Of a stretch of DNA of 43,370 nucleotides, positions 9,318 through 16,782 are shown piece after piece; position 1 is the stretch's first letter, and the number at the start of each line of letters is the position of its first letter. The stretch covers positions 1-43,370 of the forward strand of contig UQFG01000015.1 of NCBI GenBank assembly GCA_900540175.1. The letters run 5' to 3'. A program made the position numbers and the translations under genes. The notes beneath the pieces were generated by a model, which was given only the letters and a program-made list of their open reading frames with translations, was not told the DNA's origin and did no database searches. The stretch comes from an uncultured Mollicutes bacterium (GTDB lineage: Bacteria > Bacillota_I > Bacilli_A > Acholeplasmatales > Anaeroplasmataceae).

Positions 9318-9944
9318 TTGAAAGTAATCAAGGGCCAATATGAGGCAACGCTTATTATTTTAAAATCTCGTTTCATTGCCGAAGCATTTCGAGTCGATAC
9401 GGTCGAGGATGTGGCTTTTTTTCTTGCGCAAACGAAAAAAAAATATTACGATGCAAATCATCACTGCTATGCGTATCGATTAAAAGAAGATGCCACCATC
9501 CAAAAAATGAGCGACGATAAAGAACCGGCTAAAACAGCGGGAATGCCGATTTTAGATGTTTTAACGAATCAGGAATTAACCAATATTTTAGTCATCGTCA
9601 CAAGGTATTTCGGCGGAACATTGCTCGGTACCGGCGGTCTTGTTAGAGCCTATACTCAAGCAACACAGGAAGTGTTGAAAAAAGTCCGTTTCTATGAATT
9701 ACAAAAACAAATGACTTTCAAACTGAGTCTTTCTTATAAAGCCTACCCCACACTGCTAAAAAAAATGACGTATATCCATATTAAAAAAGCTTCCTTTTCC
9801 ACCGAGGTCGTCTTGGAAGCTTATTGTCAGCCCGATTTATTTGCCAATATCGAAAAAGATGCCTATACGTATCAATTGGGATCCCTTTCCATCAGCGATG
9901 CGCAAATTTCTACCGCTGAGATTGGGATTGATACTTCATCCTAG
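9318..9944 (+). CDS. yigZ: YigZ/IMPACT-family protein (UPF0029)
   Basis: Conserved protein of the YigZ/YvyE/IMPACT family; its molecular role in bacteria is not firmly known. It shows the family core: DANHHCYAYRL, DDKEPAKTAGMPIL and VTRYFGGTLLGTGGLVRAY, followed by the C-terminal ferredoxin-like DUF1949 part. I prefer the TTG start at 9318, because AGGTGAT (9307-9313) sits four bases before it. The GTG at 9309 is inside that Shine-Dalgarno and only about nine bases from the -10 box. Length is about 208 residues. The 3' end overlaps the convergent spoIIID gene by 35 bases. Confidence 0.92.
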   Translation: MKVIKGQYEATLIILKSRFIAEAFRVDTVEDVAFFLAQTKKKYYDANHHCYAYRLKEDATIQKMSDDKEPAKTAGMPILDVLTNQELTNILVIVTRYFGGTLLGTGGLVRAYTQATQEVLKKVRFYELQKQMTFKLSLSYKAYPTLLKKMTYIHIKKASFSTEVVLEAYCQPDLFANIEKDAYTYQLGSLSISDAQISTAEIGIDTSS

Positions 9945-10164
9945 TTGCTTCTCCGCCCCGTAAATGGCGGATTTTTTTATGATATTCCAATAATTCTTTT
10001 ACTTGAACATACAAATCAAAATCCAGTTCTTCCAATTTAGTCGTCAAATCGTGATGAACCGTCGACTTACAGTAACCGATCAACTTAGCAACTTCCCGAA
10101 CCGTTCTTTTTCCTTCCAACATCAATTGAGCCATTTGAATTACCCGTTGATTTTTATCAGACAC
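9910..10164 (-). CDS. spoIIID: Stage III sporulation transcriptional regulator SpoIIID
   Basis: Small DNA-binding protein that tunes mother-cell gene expression during sporulation. About 84 residues with a helix-turn-helix at about 18-42 (TVREVAKLIGYCKSTVHHDL) and the family hallmark YHKKIRHLRGGEAT near the C-terminus, close to the B. subtilis sequence. I prefer the GTG at 10164, four bases after AGGTGAT. The upstream GTG at 10173 lies within that Shine-Dalgarno and would sit almost at the transcription start. A sigma-E type promoter precedes it. It lies next to spoIIQ, as in Bacillus. Confidence 0.93.
   Translation of the reverse strand: MSDKNQRVIQMAQLMLEGKRTVREVAKLIGYCKSTVHHDLTTKLEELDFDLYVQVKELLEYHKKIRHLRGGEATRMKYQSQSQR
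9952..9978 (+). terminator. Terminator of yigZ, inside the spoIIID coding region
   Basis: TCCGCC (9952-9957) pairs with GGCGGA (9966-9971) and is followed by seven T on the plus strand. On the minus strand the same bases encode the conserved RHLRGGEA part of SpoIIID. Confidence 0.75.
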
Positions 10165-10181
10165 AACAATCACCTAGTAAT

Positions 10182-10210
10182 TACGTATGCGCCCTTTTAA
10201 GTAAATATGC
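10182..10210 (-). promoter_or_regulatory. Putative sigma-E promoter of spoIIID
   Basis: The minus strand has GCATATT (10204-10210), a full match to the sigma-E -35 KMATATT. A 14-base spacer leads to CATACGTA (10182-10189), whose first five bases match the -10 CATACANT. SpoIIID is sigma-E dependent in Bacillus. Confidence 0.65.
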
Positions 10211-10233
10211 AAAAATGGAGCATTCGCTCCATC
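10210..10233 (-). terminator. Terminator of spoIIQ
   Basis: ATGGAGC (10215-10221) and GCTCCAT (10226-10232) form a seven-pair stem with a four-base loop. The minus strand then reads TTTTTGC. It lies directly after the spoIIQ stop and touches the spoIIID -35. Confidence 0.75.
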
Positions 10234-10908
10234 TTACTTCATTGCTGCAACTTCTGTGATTTCTTTACCGAATACAGAGGCCGGATTCACATAGGAATTA
10301 TTGACTTTGATTTCCAAATGCACATGAACGCCCGCTTCTACGTCCAACATGGATGTGGATGCTTTGGCAAACGTCTGACCGCAAGTTACCTGATCACCAA
10401 CACTGACAGACACATCCGACAACGAGGAATAGATACTGATAACCGAATCGGAATGTTTGATCGTTACCGTCGTACCATCTAATTCATCTTCATCAATCGA
10501 AACGATTTCACCATCGTAAACCGCAGAAACATCAAAGACGCTGTTATCGGCTTTGGCATAACTCATTCCTTTGGATTCGACCATATAACTTCCATTGGTA
10601 ATAATAGCCGAAACCAACTCTTCATCGGATAAATTGGTATCAAAGAAAATTCTTACCACTTCGTATTCACCGCTTAAAGGAAGGGCGAATTTCTTTACAA
10701 CCGGATCCGGTTCATCGGTGCCCGGTTCATCCACACCCGGTTCGTCGGTTCCCGGCTCATCGACAACAGGATCATCCCCAGTTGCCGGAACATCCGATAA
10801 CGCCAACGAAGCAATGGTAATAACGGTTGCAAAAACAACTAAAACGACTGCGATAAAGACGAGTAATTCCTTTTTGTCTATCAAAAATCTTTTAATTTTG
10901 TCTTTCAT
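10234..10908 (-). CDS. spoIIQ: Stage II sporulation protein SpoIIQ (degenerate LytM/M23)
   Basis: Forespore membrane protein that pairs with SpoIIIAH across the intermembrane space. With the ATG at 10908 (GAGGTGA upstream) it has 224 residues: a basic N-terminus, one membrane helix at about 14-36, an acidic Pro-rich linker at 40-70 with repeated DEPG units, and a LytM-like domain from about 75. The HVH zinc motif is kept (His195, His197). The first His and Asp of HxxxD appear replaced by Ser112 and Ser116, so peptidase activity is unlikely, as in B. subtilis SpoIIQ. The alternative is a generic M23 protein, but neighbours, promoter and sequence pattern favour SpoIIQ. Confidence 0.88.
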   Translation of the reverse strand: MKDKIKRFLIDKKELLVFIAVVLVVFATVITIASLALSDVPATGDDPVVDEPGTDEPGVDEPGTDEPDPVVKKFALPLSGEYEVVRIFFDTNLSDEELVSAIITNGSYMVESKGMSYAKADNSVFDVSAVYDGEIVSIDEDELDGTTVTIKHSDSVISIYSSLSDVSVSVGDQVTCGQTFAKASTSMLDVEAGVHVHLEIKVNNSYVNPASVFGKEITEVAAMK

Positions 10909-10925
10909 TTCTTTCACCTCACTAG

Positions 10926-10954
10926 TAGTATGGACTACTTTTATGGGGTTATAC
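10926..10954 (-). promoter_or_regulatory. Putative forespore (sigma-F/sigma-G) promoter of spoIIQ
   Basis: On the minus strand, GTATA (10950-10954), a 17-base spacer and CATACTA (10926-10932) match the overlapping sigma-F/sigma-G consensus (G[CT]ATA and CATnnTA). spoIIQ is sigma-F dependent in Bacillus. Confidence 0.6.
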
Positions 10955-10972
10955 ACGAAAGATTATTTTTTT

Positions 10973-11203
10973 TTAAATTCCCATTAAACCGTATAAATAA
11001 TGAAACCCATATGTGAGTAAAAAGGAAAAAACAAACGAAATGATAAAATAAGTCATTCGAATCTGCCAAATTTTTCCCTTTTTAAAACACTCCTCCAAAC
11101 GAGTTGCCTGAAGAATCAAAAAACAAATGGCGAAAAACAGGCAAAATACGATGGAGAAAACCAATCCTTCAACGAGAGTACTTGTCGTATAAATAAAAAA
11201 CAT
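10973..11203 (-). CDS. ywzB: DUF1146 (YwzB-like) small membrane protein
   Basis: Protein of 76 residues with two hydrophobic helices (about 8-28 and 48-70) flanking the short loop QATRLEECFKKGKIWQIRM. That pattern is typical of the DUF1146/YwzB family found between atpC and the murA/spoIID/spoIIQ cluster in Bacilli. Function unknown. I place the start at the ATG at 11203, which has AAAGGAAAA upstream and a TATAAT (11232-11237) about 30 bases before it. The longer reading frame to 11353 has no good start signal. The mobile island begins just upstream of this gene. Confidence 0.8.
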   Translation of the reverse strand: MFFIYTTSTLVEGLVFSIVFCLFFAICFLILQATRLEECFKKGKIWQIRMTYFIISFVFSFLLTYGFHYLYGLMGI

Positions 11204-11548
11204 AATTGTCTTTTCCTTTCTTTTTCTTTTTATTATACCATATAACAAAACGAAAACGCCGCTATTTTTAGGTGAATGGTAATAAGGAAGTATAAAAATA
11301 ATTACCGTTTGCCGACTGACAGGGTACAAAATGAAAGAGATACTGACTACCAAACAAGTCTGTATCTCTTTTCTCTTGTGTAGAAATTTAGAGCAATGTG
11401 CCCCCTTATTTTATGCTGCTTTCAAGACTCAAAAATCGCACAGTAATATGTTTATATTCCAACCCTATAAAACCCTTACCAACATAAAAAACGACGTTCT
11501 ATATGTCATAGAGAGCAACCCCCATTGTTTTGGCTACTCTCTACAGGG
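11204..11548. other. Intergenic region and left edge of the mobile island
   Basis: No convincing gene. It holds the ywzB -10 (11232-11237, minus). A long imperfect hairpin lies at 11335-11370, where AAGAGATAC pairs with GTATCTCTT and an inner ACT pairs with AGT. From about 11330 the sequence looks like transposon-flank DNA. I could not find the exact element end. Confidence 0.45.
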
Positions 11549-11764
11549 TTACCGGTCAATCTTAAATTCCAATACTGCTTTCATCAGTTTTGCCCGTATT
11601 TCCTCTGCGTGAACATAATTGACAGCACCATGATATTTTGAAAAAAACATAATGTATACGTTATAGTGCGCTAACAGTTTTTGCATAGCTGTGGTATCAC
11701 CGGCGTTCGCCTTTTTGATTGTTTCAAAATCAATATTGGGTGAAGGGGAATGGCAGCAGGGCAA
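11549..11764 (-). pseudogene. ORF8-like helix-turn-helix protein of conjugative transposons (remnant)
   Basis: A 71-residue frame with a TTG start. From DFETIKKANAGD through LLAHYNVYIMFFSKY to AEEIRAKLMKAVLEFKI it matches the small HTH proteins found upstream of excisionase/integrase in Tn916-type elements. The first ten residues (MPCCHSPSPN) look like read-through of non-coding leader, and no good Shine-Dalgarno is visible, so the N-terminus may be missing. The usual xis and int genes that should follow are absent. Confidence 0.6.
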
Positions 11765-11772
11765 AAGAATAA

Positions 11773-11805
11773 GCCGACAATTTGAGATTTCTCTACAAAT
11801 TATCG
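11773..11805 (-). terminator. Stem-loop after the KTR remnant
   Basis: An 11-pair stem on the minus strand (CCGATAATTTG with CAAATTGTCGG, one G-T pair), followed by the weakly T-rich CTTATTCTTTTG. It probably ends transcription of the ABC/KTR unit. Confidence 0.6.
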
Positions 11806-11826
11806 GCTCTGCGTCTTACAGTTTTG

Positions 11827-11949
11827 TTATACACTCTGCGTCTTTGCGTCTGGCTCCTTCATAACAGATATATGGAATTGTTCTACATTGATTAAGGTTT
11901 CATTTTTGCATTTCGGGCATAATATCCATTCACTATCATGCAAAGTCAT
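11827..11949 (-). pseudogene. Cysteine-rich KTR-domain protein, internally shortened
   Basis: A 40-residue frame starting with ATG after GAGGTAAAGAA. It reads EWILCPKCKNETLINVEQF and ends KEPDAKTQSV, the C-terminal half of the cysteine-rich KTR protein seen in many Tn916-like elements. Those proteins normally have two CPxCK knuckles about 25 residues apart. Here only one is left, as if the gene had collapsed between the two. It lies 25 bases after the ABC gene, in the same direction. It may still be translated, but the zinc-ribbon fold should be lost. Confidence 0.7.
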
Positions 11950-11974
11950 TTCTTTACCTCATTATTGTATTGTT

Positions 11975-13705
11975 TTACAGCGTCCAATTCTGACTTTGCG
12001 TTTGCAGCTCTGCCATATGTTTATAAATACCGTTTTGTTTGATCAGTTCATTAGGTGCGCCCTGTTCTTTTACAATTCCGTCTGCAAGCACCACAACCTT
12101 ATCCGCACCGCTAACCGTGCGCATTCTGTGTGCGATAATCAGCACAGTTTTATTTTGAATCAAACGCGACAATGCTTGCTGAATAGCGGTTTCGTTTTCA
12201 ACATCGAGCGACGCTGTCGCCTCGTCAAGCAGAATTATCGGTGCGTCTTTTAGGAAGGCCCTTGCAATTGAAATACGCTGACGTTCACCACCGGACAGCT
12301 CGCAGCCATTTTCACCTATCATGCTGTTATATCCATCAGGAAGTTTATTTGCAAATTCGTCACAATTCGCAAGTTTTGCCGCCGCAAGAACCTCTGAATC
12401 CGTTGCGCTTTTTTTACCGATACGAATATTTTCCATAATCGTATTATTAAATAAAGTAACGTCTTGGAAAACAATGGAATAAATCGACAGTAATGTTTCC
12501 GGATCGATTTTAGAAATATCAGAGCCGCCGACAGTAATTCTGCCTCTGTTAATATCCCAAAATCTCGCCGCAAGTCTTGATACCGTTGTTTTACCTCCGC
12601 CGGAAGGACCTACAAGCGCTGTAACTTCTCCCTGCTTTGCGGTAAACGAAACATTTTTTAGCACCGTTTCGCCTGTATTATACGCAAAGTCGATATTATC
12701 AAAAACGATGTCATATCCGTTGTTATTTATCTTATTTGTACCCGTCTGTATAGGATGGTCGAGAATTTCATTCATACGTTCAATGTTCGTGTTTGTGGAA
12801 ATAACTGCCGCAAGGTTTTGCAGCGCGCCCTCCAATGGTTCATACAATCTTGACGCAACAAGCAAAAACATAAATAGTGCAGGAACCGTAAGCGTTCCGC
12901 TTATAAGCAATGCCGAACCTACAAGTGCGACAGTTGCTATACCGAGCTTTAAAATAAAACTAGCGCTTACAACGAACACAGCGGTTGCAAGTTCTGATTT
13001 TATCTTTCGGTTTTCCACCGTGCTAATTTTTTTATCCAATTCTTTGAGGTACTTGTTTTCGGCATTGTTTGATTTCAAATCACGCAGTGTTTCAATGCAT
13101 TCCTGAATACCTTCTTCAAGTTCAACGCTTGCTTTTCGTTGTTTCCTGTTAAAATAATTCTGTACTCTTGATGAAAAGGCTACAATTGTAAACGCAATCG
13201 GTAATACCCATACTGCCGCAAGAGCCATTCGCCAATCGAATTGAAACAGACCTATGGCAATTAAAATTGTTGAAATAACAGAGCCAATAAGCGCGGGCAC
13301 ATAATGGGAAAATGTCGTTTCAAGGGTGGCGCAGTCACTCATAATTGAACTTGTTAAATCGGCCAAATCTTTTTTTCCGAAATATGATAACGGTATTTTA
13401 CGCAGTTTTTCAGCAAGCGAAATTCGTCTGATACCGCTTTCGACATATGTCGCAAGATATGTTCCGTTATACTGAAACCAAGTTGCTGCAAAAGTAAACA
13501 GCAGGCAGACGATACAGCCTATTATATAAAATGCCGTTTGCGAGCTGTTTACACCGCCATCCATTAAAGCGCATACAAAGTAATACAGCAATCCCACAGG
13601 GAGCATAAAAGAAATATTCTGAACAGCTTGCGCGATACAGCCCTTTATTAAATCCTTCGCACCCTGTTCTGACAGGGCAAAACGTCTCTGCATATATTTA
13701 ATCAT
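11975..13705 (-). CDS. ABC exporter half-transporter (TMD-NBD), second subunit
   Basis: Half-size ABC exporter of about 576 residues: six membrane helices in the first 300, then an ATPase with Walker A GPSGGGKTT, signature LSGGERQRIS and Walker B IILLDEATASLD. It should pair with the gene just upstream as a heterodimer. The start is the ATG at 13705 with AGGTG upstream, overlapping the partner's 3' end by eight bases; the GTG at 13714 is less likely. The pair resembles the YbtP/YbtQ-IrtAB-like group often carried with a TetR gene on Clostridia mobile elements. Substrate unknown: drug or metallophore export/import cannot be separated from sequence alone. Confidence 0.9.
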   Translation of the reverse strand: MIKYMQRRFALSEQGAKDLIKGCIAQAVQNISFMLPVGLLYYFVCALMDGGVNSSQTAFYIIGCIVCLLFTFAATWFQYNGTYLATYVESGIRRISLAEKLRKIPLSYFGKKDLADLTSSIMSDCATLETTFSHYVPALIGSVISTILIAIGLFQFDWRMALAAVWVLPIAFTIVAFSSRVQNYFNRKQRKASVELEEGIQECIETLRDLKSNNAENKYLKELDKKISTVENRKIKSELATAVFVVSASFILKLGIATVALVGSALLISGTLTVPALFMFLLVASRLYEPLEGALQNLAAVISTNTNIERMNEILDHPIQTGTNKINNNGYDIVFDNIDFAYNTGETVLKNVSFTAKQGEVTALVGPSGGGKTTVSRLAARFWDINRGRITVGGSDISKIDPETLLSIYSIVFQDVTLFNNTIMENIRIGKKSATDSEVLAAAKLANCDEFANKLPDGYNSMIGENGCELSGGERQRISIARAFLKDAPIILLDEATASLDVENETAIQQALSRLIQNKTVLIIAHRMRTVSGADKVVVLADGIVKEQGAPNELIKQNGIYKHMAELQTQSQNWTL

Positions 13706-15470
13706 TTGACACACCTACTTTCCAATGAACAGAAGTTTGATACTCGCTCCACATTCTGCTGTATAAGCCGCCATTTTGTATAAGTTCAGCATGATTTCCG
13801 CTTTCTTCAATTTCACCGTCTTTCAACGCATAGATACAATCGGCGTGCTGAATAGTAGTTAACCTGTGCGCTACCATAATAACTGTTTTATTTTTGGACA
13901 TTGCGGCAAACGCTTTTTGGACAAGTACCTCATTATCGGGATCCGCAAAGGCCGTGGCTTCGTCAAGAACAAGTATCGGCGCATTTTTGAGCATTGCGCG
14001 GGCAATCGCTATTCTCTGTTGTTCCCCACCTGAAAGGTATACGCCTTTTGCACCAATTACCGTATCGACGCCGTTCGGAAATTTTTGAATAATATCCCCG
14101 CATTGCGCGGATTTTAAGGCTTGCATGACTTCCTCTCTTGATGCGCCCGGTTTTGCCATTTTTACATTTTCAAGAATTGACTTTTTAATAAGACGGCTAT
14201 CTTGAAATACATAGGAAACCATATTCATCAAATCCTCTTTTTTGACTTCTTTTATATCCACGCCACCAATAAGAACCTTTCCTTTCTGCGCATCAAAAAA
14301 TCGTGATATAAGATTGGCAAGCGTCGTTTTTCCGCTGCCGGAAGGGCCTACAAACGCAACTGTCTGACCCGGCTTGATATGGAGTGAAATATTATGAAGC
14401 GCATCTTTTTTACCGTCATAACTGTAGCTTACATTTTCCAACACGACGGAATTATCGCGCGGATTTTTTGTTCTCATGCTCACAGAAAGAGTCGGTGCGT
14501 TCAAAACACTGTCTATTCTTTGTATTGCATCGTTTACAATCATTCCGTCCTCGCTCATGAACATAATCTTAGTAAGCGTTGTGGCAATTACAGGCGTAAT
14601 GATCACATAAAACAGTAAATTCAAAAGCAGTCCATTTGTGACGCCGCCGCGTGCAAGGATTATTCCGCCTGCGATAAGAAATGCAAATACAGCGTTGATT
14701 GCTGTTGTATAGAACATCATCGGCATACGCAAAGCCTTTGTATATGCGATAACCCATTTTTCGTACCTATCAATAGAGTTTTTGAAACGTTTGAATGAAA
14801 ATACCGTTTGACCGAAGGTTTTTACAACAGGAATCCCCCTGACATATTCAACCGCTTCGTTTGACATATCCGCAAGTGCGTCCTGATACTCTTTCATTTT
14901 TTGTTCCATACCTTTACCTGTCATTTTCGTCATAATCAAAAATCCCAAAATCACAGGAATAAGGCTTAAAAACCCAAGCCGCCAGTCAAATATAAATAGC
15001 ATAGCCAACAGACCGACAGGCGTTGCTATTGCGCCGGCTTTATCGGGCAGACGATGCGCAAGATATGTTTCAGTTGCAGCACTTGAATCCGTAACGATTT
15101 TGCGAAGTTTTCCGCTGCCGATACTTTCTGCTGTCCCGAGCGGCAGCTTTACGATATGCTGCATACAGTCACGACGTATATTTGCTGCGATACGAAATGC
15201 TGATAAGTGAGAACACATAAGCCCGCAAATATAGATAAATACCGATAAAACAGCAAATATTACTGCCATCCAACCATAATGTATGAGATTGACTGCGTTT
15301 TTGAAGTCCGGCGCAGATTCCAGTACTTCTTTGATTATCTGCCATATGTAAATGAACGGAACAAGCGCACAAAGCGCGCTTAAGGCTGACAGCACCCACG
15401 AAGTATAGGTAAAATATTGATACCCTCCCGCATACTGCATAAGCCTTGACAGATTACTTTGCTTTTTCAA
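13698..15470 (-). CDS. ABC exporter half-transporter (TMD-NBD), first subunit
   Basis: A 590-residue half-transporter with six membrane helices, then Walker A GPSGSGKTT, signature LSGGEQQRIA and Walker B ILVLDEATAFADPDNE. The ATAFADP form of the D-loop is characteristic of the YbtQ-like subfamily and differs from the ATASLD of its partner, which fits an asymmetric heterodimer. The TTG start lies seven bases after AAGGAGG. A perfect 8-2-8 palindrome in its promoter region is a likely site for the TetR regulator encoded just upstream. Confidence 0.9.
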   Translation of the reverse strand: MKKQSNLSRLMQYAGGYQYFTYTSWVLSALSALCALVPFIYIWQIIKEVLESAPDFKNAVNLIHYGWMAVIFAVLSVFIYICGLMCSHLSAFRIAANIRRDCMQHIVKLPLGTAESIGSGKLRKIVTDSSAATETYLAHRLPDKAGAIATPVGLLAMLFIFDWRLGFLSLIPVILGFLIMTKMTGKGMEQKMKEYQDALADMSNEAVEYVRGIPVVKTFGQTVFSFKRFKNSIDRYEKWVIAYTKALRMPMMFYTTAINAVFAFLIAGGIILARGGVTNGLLLNLLFYVIITPVIATTLTKIMFMSEDGMIVNDAIQRIDSVLNAPTLSVSMRTKNPRDNSVVLENVSYSYDGKKDALHNISLHIKPGQTVAFVGPSGSGKTTLANLISRFFDAQKGKVLIGGVDIKEVKKEDLMNMVSYVFQDSRLIKKSILENVKMAKPGASREEVMQALKSAQCGDIIQKFPNGVDTVIGAKGVYLSGGEQQRIAIARAMLKNAPILVLDEATAFADPDNEVLVQKAFAAMSKNKTVIMVAHRLTTIQHADCIYALKDGEIEESGNHAELIQNGGLYSRMWSEYQTSVHWKVGVSND

Positions 15471-15489
15471 GTGAATACCTCCTTAATAA

Positions 15490-15507
15490 AGTTAGTTTTA
15501 ACTAACT
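15490..15507. promoter_or_regulatory. Palindromic operator upstream of the ABC exporter
   Basis: AGTTAGTT-TT-AACTAACT, a perfect inverted repeat with eight-base arms, 20 bases upstream of the TTG start. Size and position fit a TetR-family operator. Confidence 0.65.
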
Positions 15508-15556
15508 ATAATTCAAAATGAAAGGGAATACTGACAAACAGCTTTCCCCCTTTGGC

Positions 15557-16174
15557 TTAAAAGCCCATAATTTTTTGCCATCCGGCAGTATAGAATACAC
15601 GCAAATCATTTAAATTCTGCCGCGCCTGTGTAATCGGCATATCGTGAATCACCATTTCGTAAAATGCTGAGAACATTCCGCTTATCAGCATATGCTCCAG
15701 GTTCGGATTCAAGAGTTTAGATTTTATGCCTAAGTCTTTTAAAACGTTGTTAAATTTATGCGTTGCGTCTATCTCAATTTCCACCATATCATGCACGAAG
15801 TTTTCGTACTTTGTACCCTCTGAACAGGTAAGAATCAGTTTGAACTCATCAAGATATTTGTAGGTGTATTCTAGTATGTCAACCATACATTCTCCTGAAA
15901 TTTCGCTCATATGCTTTGTCTGTTCAACAGGAGGGAGCATAGCAAAATCATTCTGCGCTTTTTTATAAACAGACATAACATAATCAGCCTGTTTACCTAC
16001 TAAAGCATCAAACAAATCCTCCTTGCTTTTGTAATACCCGTAAAACGCCCCTGTCGTCACATTTGCAGTTTTAACGATATTTCTAAGCGATGCGCCGCGA
16101 AATCCTTTTTCAAGAAATTCCGCTTTCGCCGCCTGTGATATGGCTTCAAGCGTTGTTTTTTCGCTTTCGCTCAT
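15557..16174 (-). CDS. TetR/AcrR-family transcriptional regulator
   Basis: A 205-residue repressor, starting at the ATG at 16174 (GGAGG seven bases upstream). The N-terminal HTH spans about 8-55, with ASLRNIVKTANVTTGAFYGYYKSKEDLFDALV as its family signature in two parts (recognition helix TGAFYGYYKSK). The C-terminal helical domain should bind a ligand that I cannot name. It precedes the ABC exporter genes in the same direction and probably controls both them and itself. Overlapping palindromes lie over its own promoter. Confidence 0.93.
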   Translation of the reverse strand: MSESEKTTLEAISQAAKAEFLEKGFRGASLRNIVKTANVTTGAFYGYYKSKEDLFDALVGKQADYVMSVYKKAQNDFAMLPPVEQTKHMSEISGECMVDILEYTYKYLDEFKLILTCSEGTKYENFVHDMVEIEIDATHKFNNVLKDLGIKSKLLNPNLEHMLISGMFSAFYEMVIHDMPITQARQNLNDLRVFYTAGWQKIMGF

Positions 16175-16190
16175 AGAAGTACCTCCATAA

Positions 16191-16210
16191 TATAACAATG
16201 TTATATAACA
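16191..16210. promoter_or_regulatory. Overlapping palindromes at the tetR promoter
   Basis: TATAACA-A-TGTTATA (16191-16205) and TGTTATATAACA (16199-16210) overlap just upstream of the Shine-Dalgarno. They are good candidates for TetR autoregulation and differ from the 15490 palindrome. Confidence 0.5.
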
Positions 16211-16590
16211 GAGTTATTATATCGCGAAATTGTGAACCTGTCAATAATTTTATTTCAAATTTGCTATACGAAATTTTTAATATCCTTTATTCTCATCGTG
16301 GAAACAACAAACGACATGCAACAAAACCTTATTTTCAAACGGAATATGAAATAGGGGAACTGAAAATATTCTTGAAAATTTTTTAGGGAGCGTTGTTTTT
16401 TACACCGTTTTGGATTCACTAGATGAGTACAGAAAAAGCGCTGTTTTTTCAAGAAGAGTTTGGGATTATCCCAAAATTTTAACTGGCTTTCGGAGCCGAA
16501 AATCAAAGTCAAAAACCGCAAATGGGTACTCATTCGCTTTGCTTGCTCCTCTCTAAGATTTAGTTTTTACAAAGAAAGGATGGGATAAGA
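16211..16590. other. Non-coding transposon DNA
   Basis: No supported gene in 380 bases. The stretch at about 16455-16475 holds a palindrome, TTTGGGAT-T-ATCCCAAA. The segment ends in the AAAGAAAGGA Shine-Dalgarno of the TnpW-like gene. Confidence 0.5.
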
Positions 16591-16782
16591 TTGGATAAGA
16601 AGAACGAGGGTAACAGGTGCGTTACCTTTTATGAAATCAGCGGTACAACATACGAGGTTGAAACATCATTTTCAGGTACAGAAAGATCAAACAATAAAAT
16701 CATCCGTTTAATGCTTTCCGAAAAAATAGAATCCAAAGGAAAACTGGGCGGTTTTCCATGGCACGCAGGAGCCGATTATTGA
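16591..16782 (+). CDS. tnpW: TnpW-like transposon-encoded small protein
   Basis: A 63-residue frame with a TTG start behind AAAGAAAGGATGG. The core TFYEISGTTYEVETSF and the helix NNKIIRLMLSEKIES match the small TnpW proteins found beside serine recombinases in Clostridia elements. The last residues (GGFPWHAGADY) look unrelated and probably come from a deletion junction that joined it to the recombinase remnant. Function unknown; probably accessory to transposition. Confidence 0.6.
   Translation: MDKKNEGNRCVTFYEISGTTYEVETSFSGTERSNNKIIRLMLSEKIESKGKLGGFPWHAGADY

Noticed and set aside
10595..10987. Plus-strand frame with PGSS repeats opposite spoIIQ
   Set aside because: It is the antisense of the DEPG linker codons and has no ribosome site.
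10973..11353. Long 126-residue version of the YwzB-like protein
   Set aside because: The first 50 residues run through the promoter and Shine-Dalgarno and do not resemble the family.
16264..16533. 89-residue minus-strand frame in the island
   Set aside because: No ribosome site, no recognisable pattern and it crosses a palindrome; probably chance.
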